Assembly (NCBI RefSeq): GCF_016623495.1
Contig: NZ_JAEHHL010000006.1
Coordinates: forward strand, 186,001-250,000
DNA from: Thermohalobaculum xanthum
GTDB lineage: Bacteria; Pseudomonadota; Alphaproteobacteria; Rhodobacterales; Rhodobacteraceae
Direction of reading: 5' to 3'
Length of the DNA: 64,000 nucleotides
The notes beneath the pieces were generated by a model that saw only the letters and a program-made list of their open reading frames with translations, had not been told where the DNA came from and did no database searches. Positions 55,455 through 64,000 of this stretch are shown piece after piece. Position numbers and translations under genes: made by a program. Numbering within the stretch: the first letter of the stretch is position 1; each line of letters starts with the position of its first letter.

Positions 55455-55589
55455 GCACTATAGCGTGCCGCGCGCGATCATCGGGGCTTGCAAGATAGGT
55501 CATAAACATTTACCTTTTATTTTGACGGAAAGGGATGCACAAATTTCAGAAGGCACCCGACCGCGCCACGAAACCGCAGGGAGACACCC

Positions 55590-58500
55590 ATGGATCTGCG
55601 CGACGTTCGCCTGACCGACCGCTACGACCTGACGAAATCGCCCGTGCTGGTCTCGGGCATCCAGGCGCTCGTGCGCGCGACGCTGATGCAGCGTGAACGC
55701 GACAAGGCGGCCGGGCTCGACACCGCGGGCTACGTCACCGGCTATCGCGGCTCGCCGCTCGGCGCGGTCGACACCACCTTTACCCAGACGGCGAAATATC
55801 TCGAACCGGCGCAGGTCAAGTTCCAGCCCGGGCTGAACGAGGACCTCGCGGCCACCGCGCTGTGGGGCTCGCAGCAGGCCGAACTGCGCGGCGAGGGCAA
55901 GCATGACGGCGTGTTCGGCCTGTTCTACGCCAAGGGCCCGGGCATCGACCGCTCGGGCGACGTGTTCCGCCATGCCAATTTCGCCGGCAGCTCGCGCCAT
56001 GGCGGTGTCCTGGTGGCAATGGGCGACGACCACACCTGCGAGAGCTCGACCACCTGCCATCAGACCGAGCTTGCGCTGATGGACGTGATGATGCCGATCC
56101 TCAGCCCCGCGGGCGTGCCCGAACTGATCGACTACATGCTCTATGGCTGGGCGATGAGCCGCTATTCAGGCCTCTGGGTCGGCATCAAGTCGATGAAGGA
56201 CACGGTCGAGGCCACCGCGGTGATCGATGGCGACCCGCACCGGCTCCAGATCGCCACTCCCACCGATTTCGCGATGCCCGAGGGCGGGCTCAACATCCGC
56301 CTCGGCGACACGCCGCAGGAGCAGGAGGCCCGGCTCCACGACTACAAGCGCTTTGCCGCGCAGGCCTTCGCCCGCGCCAACCGGCTCGACCGCCGCGTTC
56401 ACGGCGAGCGCGGCGCGCGCATCGGCATCGTCGCCTCGGGCAAGACCTGGCTCGACCTGCGCCACGCGATGGAGATGCTGGGCCTCGACGACGACGCCTG
56501 CCGCGCGCTCGGGCTCACGACCTACAAGGTCGGCATGGTCTGGCCGCTGGAGATGACGGCCCTGAAGGACTGGGCGCAGGGGCTCGATCTCATCGTCGTG
56601 GTCGAGGAAAAGCGCGCCGTCATCGAGACCCAGCTCAAGGAGGTGCTCTACAACGCCGCCTCGCGGCCGCGCGTCGTGGGCTGGAAGGATGAGAAGGGCG
56701 AGGTGCTGTTCTCGGTCAAGATGGATCTCAACCCCGCCGGCATCGCCCGCAGCATCGGCCGCGTTCTGGCGGCCGAGGGCGTCCAGTACGCGCCGATGGA
56801 GGAGGGCCTCGCCCGCATCGCCCGGCTGGCCGAGGAGGGCAACGCGCCCCAACTGGTCGAGCGCAAGCCGTGGTTCTGCGCTGGCTGCCCGCACAACTCC
56901 TCGACCCTGATCCCGGACGGGTCGCGCGCCTATGCCGGCATCGGCTGCCACTACATGGTGCAGTGGATGGACCGCGAGACGACGGGCTTCACCCATATGG
57001 GCGGCGAGGGCGTGAACTGGGTTGGCGAGGCGCCGTTCTCGACCCGCCGGCACGTGTTCCAGAACCTTGGCGACGGCACCTACAACCACTCGGGGCTGAT
57101 GGCGCTCCGCGCGGCGGTCGATGCCGGCGTCACCATGACCTACAAGATCCTCTACAACGACGCCGTCGCCATGACCGGCGGCCAGCGCCACGAGGGCGGC
57201 CTCACGCCCCGCCAGATCGCCGAGGAGGTGATGGCCGCGGGCGTCAAGCGCCTGGTCGCGGTGGTCGACGAAAAGGAGGGCACGCCCGACCTGCCGCCGC
57301 GCGTGCAGGTCCACCCGCGCGAGAACCTGATGGCCGTGCAGCGCGAGCTGGCCGAGGTGCCGGGCGTCACCGCCATCCTCTACGTGCAGACCTGCGCGGC
57401 CGAGAAGCGCCGCCGGCGCAAGCGCGGCAAGTTCCCCGATCCCGACCGCCGCGTGTTCATCAACCCCTCGGTCTGCGAGGGCTGCGGCGATTGCGGCGTG
57501 CAGTCGAACTGCGTCGCGATCCTGCCGAAGGAGACGCCGCTTGGCCGCAAGCGCCAGATCGACCAGTCGGCCTGCAACAAGGACTTCTCCTGCCTCAAGG
57601 GTTTCTGCCCCAGCTTCGTGACGGTCGAGGGCGCCAAGCCCAAGGCGCGCGCCGCCTCGGATCTCGCGCTGCCCGAACTGCCCGAGCCCGTGCTCCCGGC
57701 CCTGACCGGCCCTTGGAACATGCTGATCACCGGCGTCGGCGGCACTGGCGTCGTGACCGTGGGTGCGCTCCTGACCATGGCCGCGCATCTCGAGGGCAAG
57801 GGCGCGTCCGAGATGCAGATGGCCGGCCTCGCCCAGAAGGGTGGTGCGGTCTCGATCCACACCCGGATCGCGCCCAGGCCCGAGGACATCACCTCGGTGC
57901 GCGTGGCGGCGGGCGAGGCCGACGCCGTGATCGGCGGCGACCTGGTGGTGACCGCGGCGCCAAAGACCATCCAGGTGATGGAGCGCGGCCGCACCCGCGT
58001 GCTGTGCAACACCGCCGAGATCGTGACCGGCGAGTTCACCCACGATACCGAGTTCCGCATCCCCGCGACCGGCCTGAGGCTCCAGCTCGAGCGGCGCGTC
58101 GGCGTCGAGGCGCTGACCATGGTCGACGCCCAGCGTCTGGCCGAGGTCATGCTGGGTGACGCGATCTTCGCCAATGTCCTGCTGATGGGCGCCGCCTGGC
58201 AGGCGGGCATGGTGCCGCTCTCGCGCGAGGCCATCGTGCGCGCCATCGAGCTCAACGCCGCGGGCGTCGAGGGCAACCTGCGCGCCTTCGAGATCGGCCG
58301 CTGGGCGGTGGCCTTCCCCGACCAGGCGCGCACCGCGGTCGCCGGGACGGCCGAAACGCTCGAGAGCCCCGAGACGCCCGAGGACAAGATCGCCCGCCGC
58401 GCCGATTTCCTCGTCGGCTACCAGGGCGACCGGCTGCGCCGGCGCTACCTGCGCCTCGTCGACGCGGCGAAGGCCGCCGAGCAGAAGGCGGGCGTCACCG

Positions 58501-59027
58501 GCTTCGCCGAGGCCGTGGCCGAGGGGTATTTCAAGCTGCTCGCCTACAAGGACGAATACGAGGTCGCGCGCCTGCACGCCGAGACGCTCGAGGGCGAGCT
58601 GGCCGAGGCCTTCGATGGCGTGAAGCGCATCACCTTCCACATGGCGCCGCCGATCCTGGGCCGCAAGGACAAGGACGGCCGCCCCGTGAAGTCCGAGTTC
58701 GGGCCCTGGATGCTCAAGGCGCTGCGCCTGCTGCGCCGCGGCAAGGTGCTGCGCGGCACGCCGCTCGACCCCTTCGGCTACTCGGCCGAGCGCCGGGCCG
58801 AGCGCCGCGCGATCCGCGACTATGCCAAGCTGATGGACGAGGTCATGGCGGGGCTGACGCCGGCGACGGCCGAGACCGCCATCGCCCTCGCCTGCCTGCC
58901 GCTCAAGATCCGTGGCTTTGGCCACGTGAAGCAGGCGGCCGCCGCCCGCGCGGCCGAGGAGCAGGCGGCGCTGCTCGCGCGGCTGCGCGCCGGCAGCCCC
59001 GACCCGATGGCGCAGGCGGCCGAATAG
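55590..59027 (+). CDS. Indolepyruvate:ferredoxin oxidoreductase, fused alpha and beta subunits
   Basis: A 1145-residue single-chain 2-oxoacid:ferredoxin oxidoreductase. It decarboxylates aryl pyruvates (from aromatic amino acids) to aryl-acetyl-CoA with thiamine diphosphate. Order: pyrimidine-binding domain (about 20-200; YVTGYRGSPLGAVD), transketolase-like domain 2, then the TPP domain (GDGTYNHSGLMALRAAV, about 495-510). The Fe-S cysteines follow: CEGCGDC with a further Cys at 629-641, then CNKDFSCLKGFCPSF. Last is the gamma/beta-type domain (ITGVGGTGVVTVGALLTMAA, about 711 onward). GGGAG precedes ATG 55590. It diverges from the hydrolase gene and is followed by a convergent MaoC gene. Confidence 0.94.
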   Translation: MDLRDVRLTDRYDLTKSPVLVSGIQALVRATLMQRERDKAAGLDTAGYVTGYRGSPLGAVDTTFTQTAKYLEPAQVKFQPGLNEDLAATALWGSQQAELRGEGKHDGVFGLFYAKGPGIDRSGDVFRHANFAGSSRHGGVLVAMGDDHTCESSTTCHQTELALMDVMMPILSPAGVPELIDYMLYGWAMSRYSGLWVGIKSMKDTVEATAVIDGDPHRLQIATPTDFAMPEGGLNIRLGDTPQEQEARLHDYKRFAAQAFARANRLDRRVHGERGARIGIVASGKTWLDLRHAMEMLGLDDDACRALGLTTYKVGMVWPLEMTALKDWAQGLDLIVVVEEKRAVIETQLKEVLYNAASRPRVVGWKDEKGEVLFSVKMDLNPAGIARSIGRVLAAEGVQYAPMEEGLARIARLAEEGNAPQLVERKPWFCAGCPHNSSTLIPDGSRAYAGIGCHYMVQWMDRETTGFTHMGGEGVNWVGEAPFSTRRHVFQNLGDGTYNHSGLMALRAAVDAGVTMTYKILYNDAVAMTGGQRHEGGLTPRQIAEEVMAAGVKRLVAVVDEKEGTPDLPPRVQVHPRENLMAVQRELAEVPGVTAILYVQTCAAEKRRRRKRGKFPDPDRRVFINPSVCEGCGDCGVQSNCVAILPKETPLGRKRQIDQSACNKDFSCLKGFCPSFVTVEGAKPKARAASDLALPELPEPVLPALTGPWNMLITGVGGTGVVTVGALLTMAAHLEGKGASEMQMAGLAQKGGAVSIHTRIAPRPEDITSVRVAAGEADAVIGGDLVVTAAPKTIQVMERGRTRVLCNTAEIVTGEFTHDTEFRIPATGLRLQLERRVGVEALTMVDAQRLAEVMLGDAIFANVLLMGAAWQAGMVPLSREAIVRAIELNAAGVEGNLRAFEIGRWAVAFPDQARTAVAGTAETLESPETPEDKIARRADFLVGYQGDRLRRRYLRLVDAAKAAEQKAGVTGFAEAVAEGYFKLLAYKDEYEVARLHAETLEGELAEAFDGVKRITFHMAPPILGRKDKDGRPVKSEFGPWMLKALRLLRRGKVLRGTPLDPFGYSAERRAERRAIRDYAKLMDEVMAGLTPATAETAIALACLPLKIRGFGHVKQAAAARAAEEQAALLARLRAGSPDPMAQAAE

Positions 59028-59075
59028 GCCGCGGCTCTCCGCCCCGGCTCTCCGCCCCGGCTCGGGGCGCTGCCC

Positions 59076-59531
59076 TCAGCTCGCCGCCGACGCGTCGGGG
59101 CGGCGGGCGAGGATCACCATGGTCTCGTAGGTCATCACCGCCTCGCCGTGCTGGTTCAGCACGGTATGGGCGAAGCGGGTGATGCCGCGGTCGGGCTTCG
59201 AGCGCGACGGGCGCGTCTCGGTGACCTCGACGCGCACGCGCAGCCGGTCGCCCGGGCGCACCGGCCTGAGCCAACGCAGCGCGTCCATCCCAGGCGAGCC
59301 CATGCTCGCCTCGGTCCAGACGTTGGAGGCCAGTTCCAGCGTGAAGGCGGTCAGAAGCGTGTGATAGCCGCTCGCGATCAGCCCGCCATAGGGCGAGGAC
59401 TTCGCCGCCTCGGGGTCGGTATGAAAGAACTGCGGATCCCATTGGCTGGCGAAGGCGATGATCTCGGCCTCGGCCAGCTCGCGCTCGGCCGTCTCGAAGC
59501 TGTAGCCCACCGGCAGGTCGTCGAAGTACAT
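59076..59531 (-). CDS. MaoC family dehydratase
   Basis: A 151-residue hotdog enzyme, R-specific enoyl-CoA hydratase type. The active-site motif region [20 protein letters not shown] carries the catalytic Asp-x-x-x-x-His arrangement, followed by [11 protein letters not shown]. The acyl-CoA substrate is unknown. Its ATG overlaps the DinB stop by one base (TGATG), so both are translated from one message. Nearby SDR, acyl-CoA dehydrogenase and aryl-CoA-forming oxidoreductase genes suggest an acyl-CoA degradation context. Confidence 0.88.
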   Translation of the reverse strand: MYFDDLPVGYSFETAERELAEAEIIAFASQWDPQFFHTDPEAAKSSPYGGLIASGYHTLLTAFTLELASNVWTEASMGSPGMDALRWLRPVRPGDRLRVRVEVTETRPSRSKPDRGITRFAHTVLNQHGEAVMTYETMVILARRPDASAAS

Positions 59532-60028
59532 CAGGCACTCTCTCTGTGGAAAACGATCATGTCGAGCGAGGGCGCATCGCCCCGCAGCCGTGTCAGCAGC
59601 GCATGCACCTGTCCGCGGTGATGCGTCTGGTGGTTGAAGAAATGCGCCAGCGCGGCGGCGCGGTTCTGCGTGATCGTCGCGGGGTTCACGATGGTGCGAT
59701 AGGTGAAATCGCCCACCAGGTCGGCCTCGCTCAGCTCGTCGACATGACGCAGGATGTCGGCGTCCAGCACCCGCCGCGCGGCCCGCAGCTCGGCGCGATC
59801 GTCATGCAGGACATGGTCGAGCGCGAAGGGCGGATTGCGCTGTCCCCGGAAACGCGCGAGCCAGATCAGGTCGCCCACCATGATGTGGTTGAGGGTGCGA
59901 TGCACCGAGCCGAAGAAGGCGCCCAGCTCGGCCCGCGCCTCCTCCTCGGACAACGTCGCGGCCGCGTCATAGAGCCGCTCATTGGCCCAGGCGTTGTAGC
60001 CCGCGAACATCTCGAAATGCGCTTTCAT
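59531..60028 (-). CDS. DinB family protein
   Basis: A 165-residue four-helix bundle of the DinB/YfiT metal-binding superfamily. The first metal histidine is in [19 protein letters not shown] and the last two in [36 protein letters not shown] at the N-terminus is the usual opening helix. Members act as thiol transferases (bacillithiol or mycothiol in Gram-positives) or have unknown roles; the thiol partner here is unknown. Start ATG 60028; divergent from ndk with 84 bases between. Confidence 0.88.
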   Translation of the reverse strand: MKAHFEMFAGYNAWANERLYDAAATLSEEEARAELGAFFGSVHRTLNHIMVGDLIWLARFRGQRNPPFALDHVLHDDRAELRAARRVLDADILRHVDELSEADLVGDFTYRTIVNPATITQNRAAALAHFFNHQTHHRGQVHALLTRLRGDAPSLDMIVFHRESA

Positions 60029-60112
60029 CCCCCCGTTCCCCGTGTTATTGCGCCCGCGAAATTCCGTGGCCCCCCGTCCTGCGGGGCCGCTCGTATCACG
60101 AGGAGCTCTCTG

Positions 60113-60535
60113 ATGGCCATCACCCGTACCCTGTCGATCATCAAGCCGGACGCGACCAAGCGCAATCTCACCGGCGCGATCAACGCCAAGTTCGAGGCCG
60201 CCGGCCTGCGCATCGTCGCGCAGAAGCGCATTCACCTGACCAAGGCCCAGGCCGGCAAGTTCTACGAGGTCCACAAGGCCCGCCCGTTCTATGACGAACT
60301 GTGCGAGTTCATGGCCTCCGAGCCGGTCGTCGTGCAGGTGCTCGAGGGTGAGAACGCCGTCGCCAAGAACCGCGAAGTGATGGGCGCGACCAACCCGGCC
60401 GAGGCCGCCGAGGGAACCGTCCGCAAGGAGTTCGCCCTCTCGATCGGCGAGAACTCGGTCCATGGCTCGGATTCGGACGAGAACGCCGCCATCGAGATCG
60501 CGTTCTTCTTCGCCGGCATCGAGATCGTCGGCTGA
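60113..60535 (+). CDS. ndk: Nucleoside diphosphate kinase
   Basis: A 140-residue enzyme that equilibrates NTP/NDP pools through a phosphohistidine. [13 protein letters not shown] at the N-terminus and the active-site segment [13 protein letters not shown] with H117 are diagnostic. GAGGAG precedes ATG 60113. A GC hairpin (GGCCCC/GGGGCC, about 60069-60087) lies in the leader. It converges on the TfoX-like gene with a 7-base gap. Confidence 0.97.
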   Translation: MAITRTLSIIKPDATKRNLTGAINAKFEAAGLRIVAQKRIHLTKAQAGKFYEVHKARPFYDELCEFMASEPVVVQVLEGENAVAKNREVMGATNPAEAAEGTVRKEFALSIGENSVHGSDSDENAAIEIAFFFAGIEIVG

Positions 60536-60542
60536 ACGCGCC

Positions 60543-60893
60543 TCAGCGCCGGCCCGGCACGTCCGGGTCGCGCACGCCAAGCATGTCGAGGGCCGCTTCG
60601 AAATCCGAGCGGCCCTTTGCTTTTTCCGCGATGCCCGCGACGAGGCGGTCGAAGACGACGCGCAGCTCGGCCTTCTCATCGGGGCCAAGATCGTTCCAGC
60701 GGCGCCCCTGCAGCCCCATCACCAGCGCGTAGAAGCCGATGAAATGCGGCCGCGTCCCGGCGAGGATCAGCCGCCGGTAGGCTGCCTCGGCGCCCAGGGC
60801 GCGAACCTCCTCGGCGCTGTGGATGCCGGCGCGCGCGAACTGGTCCACGGATGCCGGGCCAAGGTTGCGGATTGCCGAGACCGGCTCGGTCAT
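60543..60893 (-). CDS. TfoX/Sxy family C-terminal domain protein
   Basis: 116 residues. The N-terminal half is the TfoX C-terminal helix-hairpin-like domain: SAIRNLGPASVDQFARAGIH, ahead of SAEEVRALGAEAAYRRLIL. The N-terminal Sxy domain of full-length competence regulators is absent, so a competence role should not be assumed. The remainder is helical and acidic. ATG 60893 begins 1 base after the purN stop with GAGGA upstream, the third gene of a purM-purN-tfoX-like operon. Confidence 0.82.
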   Translation of the reverse strand: MTEPVSAIRNLGPASVDQFARAGIHSAEEVRALGAEAAYRRLILAGTRPHFIGFYALVMGLQGRRWNDLGPDEKAELRVVFDRLVAGIAEKAKGRSDFEAALDMLGVRDPDVPGRR

Positions 60894-60894
60894 C

Positions 60895-61530
60895 TCATTC
60901 CTCGTCCGCGAGGATCGCAATCTTCTCGCGCCGCGCCGCCTCGGGGTCTCGCAGGAAGGCGTCGAGGCAGCGGGGATAGAGCCGGTGCTCCTGCCTCAAC
61001 ACGCGCGCGGCCAGCGTCCCGGCGGTGTCGCCGGGCCGGACCGGCACCACCGCCTGGCCCAAGATCGTTCCGGTGTCGAGCTCGGGCGTAACCTCGTGCA
61101 CGGTGCAGCCATGCACCGCCATCCCCTCGTCCAGCGCGCGCTGGTGCGTGTGCAGCCCCTTGAACAGCGGCAGGACCGAGGGGTGGATGTTGACCATCCG
61201 CCCGGTCCAGCGCCCGATCATGTCGTCGGTCATGATCCGCATGAAGCCCGCGCAGGCGACGACATCGGTCCCCGCCTCGCGCAGTGCCCGGTCGACCTCG
61301 GCGTCGAAGGCCGCGCGGTCGCCCTTGAAGGGGCGGTGATCGATCGCGGCCGTCGCCACGCCAAGCGCGTGCGCCTTGGCGAGGCCCGCAGCGTCGGGAT
61401 TGTTCGAGACGACGATGGCGGGGGTTCCCGCGACGCGCCCGTCACGCATCGCTTCGAGCAGCGCGACCATGTTGGAGCCCGAGCCCGAGATCAGGATTCC
61501 GACGCGCGGCAGGGCGCGCGCGAGGCTCAC
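60895..61530 (-). CDS. purN: Phosphoribosylglycinamide formyltransferase
   Basis: A 211-residue enzyme of purine synthesis that formylates GAR with 10-formyl-THF. [16 protein letters not shown] is the phosphoribosyl loop. Catalytic residues N114 and H116 (VNIHPSVLP) and D152 (ELDTGTIL) are intact and spaced as in the well-studied enzyme. The GTG start at 61530 overlaps the purM stop (GTGA), so the two are coupled. Confidence 0.96.
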   Translation of the reverse strand: MSLARALPRVGILISGSGSNMVALLEAMRDGRVAGTPAIVVSNNPDAAGLAKAHALGVATAAIDHRPFKGDRAAFDAEVDRALREAGTDVVACAGFMRIMTDDMIGRWTGRMVNIHPSVLPLFKGLHTHQRALDEGMAVHGCTVHEVTPELDTGTILGQAVVPVRPGDTAGTLAARVLRQEHRLYPRCLDAFLRDPEAARREKIAILADEE

Positions 61531-62579
61531 GCCAGACCCCCCTCGTAATGCACCTCCGGGCGCTCTCCTGCGACCAGGTGGCCGATGCGGTGGACAGTCT
61601 CGCCCGCCTCAGCCAGCAGGGCTGCGATCGCCTCGGCGCGCGCGGCTTCGACCACCACGACCATGCCGATGCCGGCATTGAAGGTGCGCAGCAACTCGGC
61701 CTGCTCCAGACCGGCCGTGTCGGCCAGCCAGCGGAACACCGGCGGCAACGTCCAGGCGCGCAGGTCGATCCGTGCGGCCACGCCGTCCGACAGCACGCGC
61801 GGCAGGTTCTCGGTCAGCCCGCCGCCGGTGATATGTGCGAGCGCCTTCACCCCGCCCGCGCGGATCGCGGCGAGCAGCGGGCGCACATAGATGCGCGTGG
61901 GCGCGAGCAGCGCGGCGCCCAGGTCGCCCTCGGCGAAGGGGCAGGGGGCGTCCCAGCCCAGGCCCGCGCGCTCGACCGCCTTGCGCACCAGCGAGTAGCC
62001 GTTCGAATGCACGCCCGACGACCCGAGGCCCAGCAGCACGTCGCCCGGCGCGGTCGGTGCCGGCAGCAGCGTCCCGCGCTCGGCGGCGCCGACGGCGAAG
62101 CCCGCGAGGTCGAAATCGCCCTTTGCATACATGCCCGGCATCTCGGCGGTCTCGCCGCCGATCAGGGCGGCGCCCGCCTCGCGGCAGCCGGCGGCGATGC
62201 CCTCGATCACGCGCGCGGCCTCGTCGACGCCCAGCTTGCCGGTCGCGAAATAGTCGAGGAAGAACAGCGGCTCGGCCCCCTGGCAGACCAGATCGTTCAC
62301 GCACATCGCCACGAGGTCGATGCCCACCGTGTCGAGCAGTCCGGTGTCGATGGCGATCCGCAGCTTCGTGCCGACGCCGTCGGTCGCCGCCACCAGCACC
62401 GGGTCGTCGAAGCCAGCGCCCTTCAGGTCAAAGAGCCCGCCGAAGCCCCCCAACCCTGCCATCACCCCCGCGCGGTCGGTCGATTTCGCGGCCGGCTTGA
62501 TGCGGTCCACCAGCGTATTGCCGGCATCGATGTCGACGCCGGCGTCGGCATAGGTCAGGCGGTCGGGGCGGTCGGTCAT
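61527..62579 (-). CDS. purM: Phosphoribosylformylglycinamidine cyclo-ligase (AIR synthetase)
   Basis: A 350-residue ATP-dependent enzyme that closes the imidazole ring in purine synthesis. [20 protein letters not shown] at the N-terminus is conserved. So are [45 protein letters not shown] and the [14 protein letters not shown] region. ATG 62579 has GGAG 9 bases upstream. It is the first gene of the operon; tRNA on the other strand lies 132 bases upstream. Confidence 0.97.
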   Translation of the reverse strand: MTDRPDRLTYADAGVDIDAGNTLVDRIKPAAKSTDRAGVMAGLGGFGGLFDLKGAGFDDPVLVAATDGVGTKLRIAIDTGLLDTVGIDLVAMCVNDLVCQGAEPLFFLDYFATGKLGVDEAARVIEGIAAGCREAGAALIGGETAEMPGMYAKGDFDLAGFAVGAAERGTLLPAPTAPGDVLLGLGSSGVHSNGYSLVRKAVERAGLGWDAPCPFAEGDLGAALLAPTRIYVRPLLAAIRAGGVKALAHITGGGLTENLPRVLSDGVAARIDLRAWTLPPVFRWLADTAGLEQAELLRTFNAGIGMVVVVEAARAEAIAALLAEAGETVHRIGHLVAGERPEVHYEGGLA

Positions 62580-62711
62580 CGGGGCACTCCGCAAGGCTCG
62601 GGCCGCGCTCCGGGGTGGGCGCTGGCCGCCCCCCTTTAGCGCAAGGTGAACCGCTTGCAAACCGCGCCCGTTGACCCCGCGGGCCAGCCCGAAGTATGCC
62701 CGACCCGGCGG

Positions 62712-62787
62712 GGGCCCGTAGCTCAATGGTCAGAGCGGACCGCTCATAACGGTTTGGTTGCAGGTTCGAGTCCTGCCGGGCCTACCA
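62712..62787 (+). tRNA. tRNA with CAT anticodon, probably tRNA-Ile2
   Basis: 76 bases with encoded CCA. Acceptor GGGCCCG (62712-62718) pairs with CGGGCCT (62777-62783, first pair G-U). Anticodon stem GACCG/CGGTT encloses CTCATAA with CAT at 62745-62747. The loop and flanking bases resemble the lysidine-modified isoleucine tRNA that reads ATA rather than initiator or elongator methionine tRNA. The amino-acid identity is an inference from these features. Confidence 0.85.
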
Positions 62788-63109
62788 TTCCCCATCGTTC
62801 GCCTTGAGTATCAGCATTGTGCTGACCCGCATGGCTCTTCGTGGTCGGCCTGTCGCACGGCGGTGTCGCACAACTGCCCGGCTTTGGGAATCGTGCCTCG
62901 GAAACGATCTCCTTGAAAAGGGCGTTGCACGGTGAACGTGCGAAGGCGGGTCCCCGAGCATCTCACATGCAGGGTCGGCTGCAAGAAGCTGACCAAGAGC
63001 CCGTGCATGGCCGATCAGCGGAAAACGCGCTGACATGCCGACTTTGAGATGCGAGACGGGCCGTTGTGCTCGAGGCTTCCGAAGGAGCGTTCGCTGCATC
63101 AGGCGACGC

Positions 63110-63303
63110 GGGATCGCCCGAGCCACCAAAGATCCACTGCGCCGAAAGCGATCAGATGGTTCTCGGTTGGCCCTGCCGGCGATGGCAGGAGCTTCGGCGG
63201 GGTAGCCGTGAACACCATTGGCCCCAGCGGTCGATCGGTGCTCACAATTCCTGGGACGATCGCGCATTTCGAGCGAGAAATGCTGGAGTGGCAACGCGAG
63301 GGG
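63110..63303 (+). pseudogene. Decayed serine recombinase (resolvase/invertase) remnant
   Basis: Two frames each carry part of the catalytic domain of a Tn3/Hin-type recombinase. 63110-63139 reads GIARATKDPL, matching the usual DRLARSTKDLL stretch. 63208-63303, shifted by one frame, reads NTIGPSGRSVLTIPGTIAHF followed by EREMLEWQREG, matching the usual TTTPAGRLMF...LAEFERELIRERT stretch. The 23-codon distance between them is about right for one continuous ancestral frame broken by an indel. The N-terminal serine motif and C-terminal HTH are not seen. It lies some 320 bases after the CAT-anticodon tRNA. The rest of 62788-63358 shows no other recognisable gene. Confidence 0.6.
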
Positions 63304-63358
63304 GGCAGCACCAGAAACAGTCATCGGAGTTGCTGGTGCTTCCGCCCAAGTCGAGGCC

Positions 63359-63985
63359 TCACGCGGCGCGGGCGCGCTGGTCCTTGAGCACGTCGCCAAG
63401 TGTGGCGCCGGCCTTTTCGATCGCCTGTGCGTTCGCCTCGTCCCCCATGGCGAGCTTCTCGGCCCGAACGAAGGTGACATCGGTGATCCCTACGAAGCCG
63501 AGCAGGGTGCGCAGATGCGGCTCCTGCGCGTCCATCGCCTGCGCCGGACCCTCGCTGTATAGACCGCCGCGCGTCAGGACGACGATGGCGCGTTTGCCCC
63601 GCAGCAGACCCTCGGGGCCCGCTTCGGTATAGCGGAACGTGACCCCGGCGCGCAGGATATGGTCGAACCAGGCCTTGAGCGTCGAGGGAATGCCGAAATT
63701 GTACATCGGCGCACCGATCACCAGCGTGTCCGCGGCCTCGACCTCGCCGATGAGCTCGTCCGAGAGCGCCCGTGCGGCAGCCTGCGCGGCATTCGCGGGT
63801 TCCGACCGCAGCGCCGTCGCACCGTCGAGCGTCAGATGGGGCACGGGGTTTGCGCCGACATCGCGCGTGATCACGTCCAGCTCCGGCGCGAGCAGGCGCA
63901 GATCGTCGACGGCCTCGCGGATCAGGCGGTTGGAAACGGAGGCATCGCCCAGGGCGCTGCTGTTGACGACAAGAACGGTGGACAT
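63359..63985 (-). CDS. azoR: FMN-dependent NADH-azoreductase
   Basis: A 208-residue flavodoxin-fold quinone/azo reductase. TVLVVNSSALGDASVSNRL is the phosphate loop. LVIGAPMYNFGIPSTLKAWF binds the isoalloxazine ring and is the family signature. TRGGLYSEGPAQAMDAQEPH follows, with the length normal for AzoR. GGAG lies before ATG 63985. Likely role: two-electron reduction of quinones. Its 3' end faces the recombinase remnant. Confidence 0.93.
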   Translation of the reverse strand: MSTVLVVNSSALGDASVSNRLIREAVDDLRLLAPELDVITRDVGANPVPHLTLDGATALRSEPANAAQAAARALSDELIGEVEAADTLVIGAPMYNFGIPSTLKAWFDHILRAGVTFRYTEAGPEGLLRGKRAIVVLTRGGLYSEGPAQAMDAQEPHLRTLLGFVGITDVTFVRAEKLAMGDEANAQAIEKAGATLGDVLKDQRARAA

Positions 63986-64000
63986 GGTTGGATCTCCTCT

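Noticed and set aside
56166-58925. 919-codon open frame on the minus strand inside the indolepyruvate oxidoreductase gene
   Set aside because: Same explanation: third-position GC bias removes stops on the opposite strand; the product is His/Asp/Arg-rich without motifs.
62782-63480. 232-codon minus-strand frame between tRNA and azoR
   Set aside because: It overlaps azoR in another frame and covers the tRNA end; no domain is visible and the plus strand carries the recombinase fragments.

Overview
The window is a GC-rich, gene-dense chromosomal segment of an alphaproteobacterium, most likely from the Rhodobacterales. The taxonomic inference rests on several points: a complete and tightly overlapping dcw cluster running from mraZ to ftsZ and followed by lpxC-bamD-recN; a class II DAHP synthase; a fused indolepyruvate:ferredoxin oxidoreductase; a cold-shock/DUF192/tRNA-Pro arrangement; and FtsL and FtsZ with long Ala/Pro-rich tails. 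No rRNA, CRISPR array, intact prophage or intact insertion sequence was seen.

Layout. 1-9845: a hisC fragment running off the left edge, an AAA+ ATPase, a SAM methyltransferase, gloB, glgB, a PPP-type phosphatase, a Wza-like export lipoprotein and a peptidoglycan amidase. 9877-10271: RNase P RNA. 10464-31905: the division and cell-wall cluster, namely three MraZ-type repeats with promoter candidates, a structured leader, then mraZ-rsmH-ftsL-ftsI-murE-murF-mraY-X-murD-ftsW-murG-murC-Y-murB-ddl-ftsQ-ftsA-ftsZ, closed by a strong intrinsic terminator. X is an unknown exported protein and Y is an APC-family permease. Most neighbours overlap by 1-13 bases, so translational coupling is likely. 32076-35884: lpxC, bamD, recN and a 53-residue membrane protein.

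35906-49837: mostly metabolic and envelope genes. They are an FAD-linked oxidase, two hotdog thioesterases, a ClC transporter, DUF427, an M24 aminopeptidase, DUF2147, an orphan lipoprotein, a double cold-shock protein with DUF192, tRNA-Pro(TGG), a GlxA-type regulator, DAHP synthase, serB and msrP. 50093-60535: a LysR regulator, an unknown secreted protein, an HxlR regulator divergent from an SDR/acyl-CoA dehydrogenase pair, an alpha/beta hydrolase divergent from indolepyruvate oxidoreductase, a MaoC/DinB pair and ndk. 60543-63985: a purM-purN-tfoX-like operon, a tRNA with CAT anticodon (probably tRNA-Ile2), a decayed serine-recombinase remnant and azoR.

How it works together. The central cluster makes lipid II (murC-F, murB, ddl, mraY, murG), polymerises and crosslinks it at the septum (ftsW, ftsI), builds the divisome (ftsL, Q, A, Z) and leads into outer-membrane assembly (lpxC, bamD). 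I found no clear-cut undescribed multi-gene system. The best candidates for new biology are the two non-canonical genes inside the dcw cluster, the 53-residue membrane protein after recN, several well-formed palindromes in intergenic regions, and the recombinase remnant beside the CAT-anticodon tRNA. All motif readings were made by eye from translated sequence; no database search was run.
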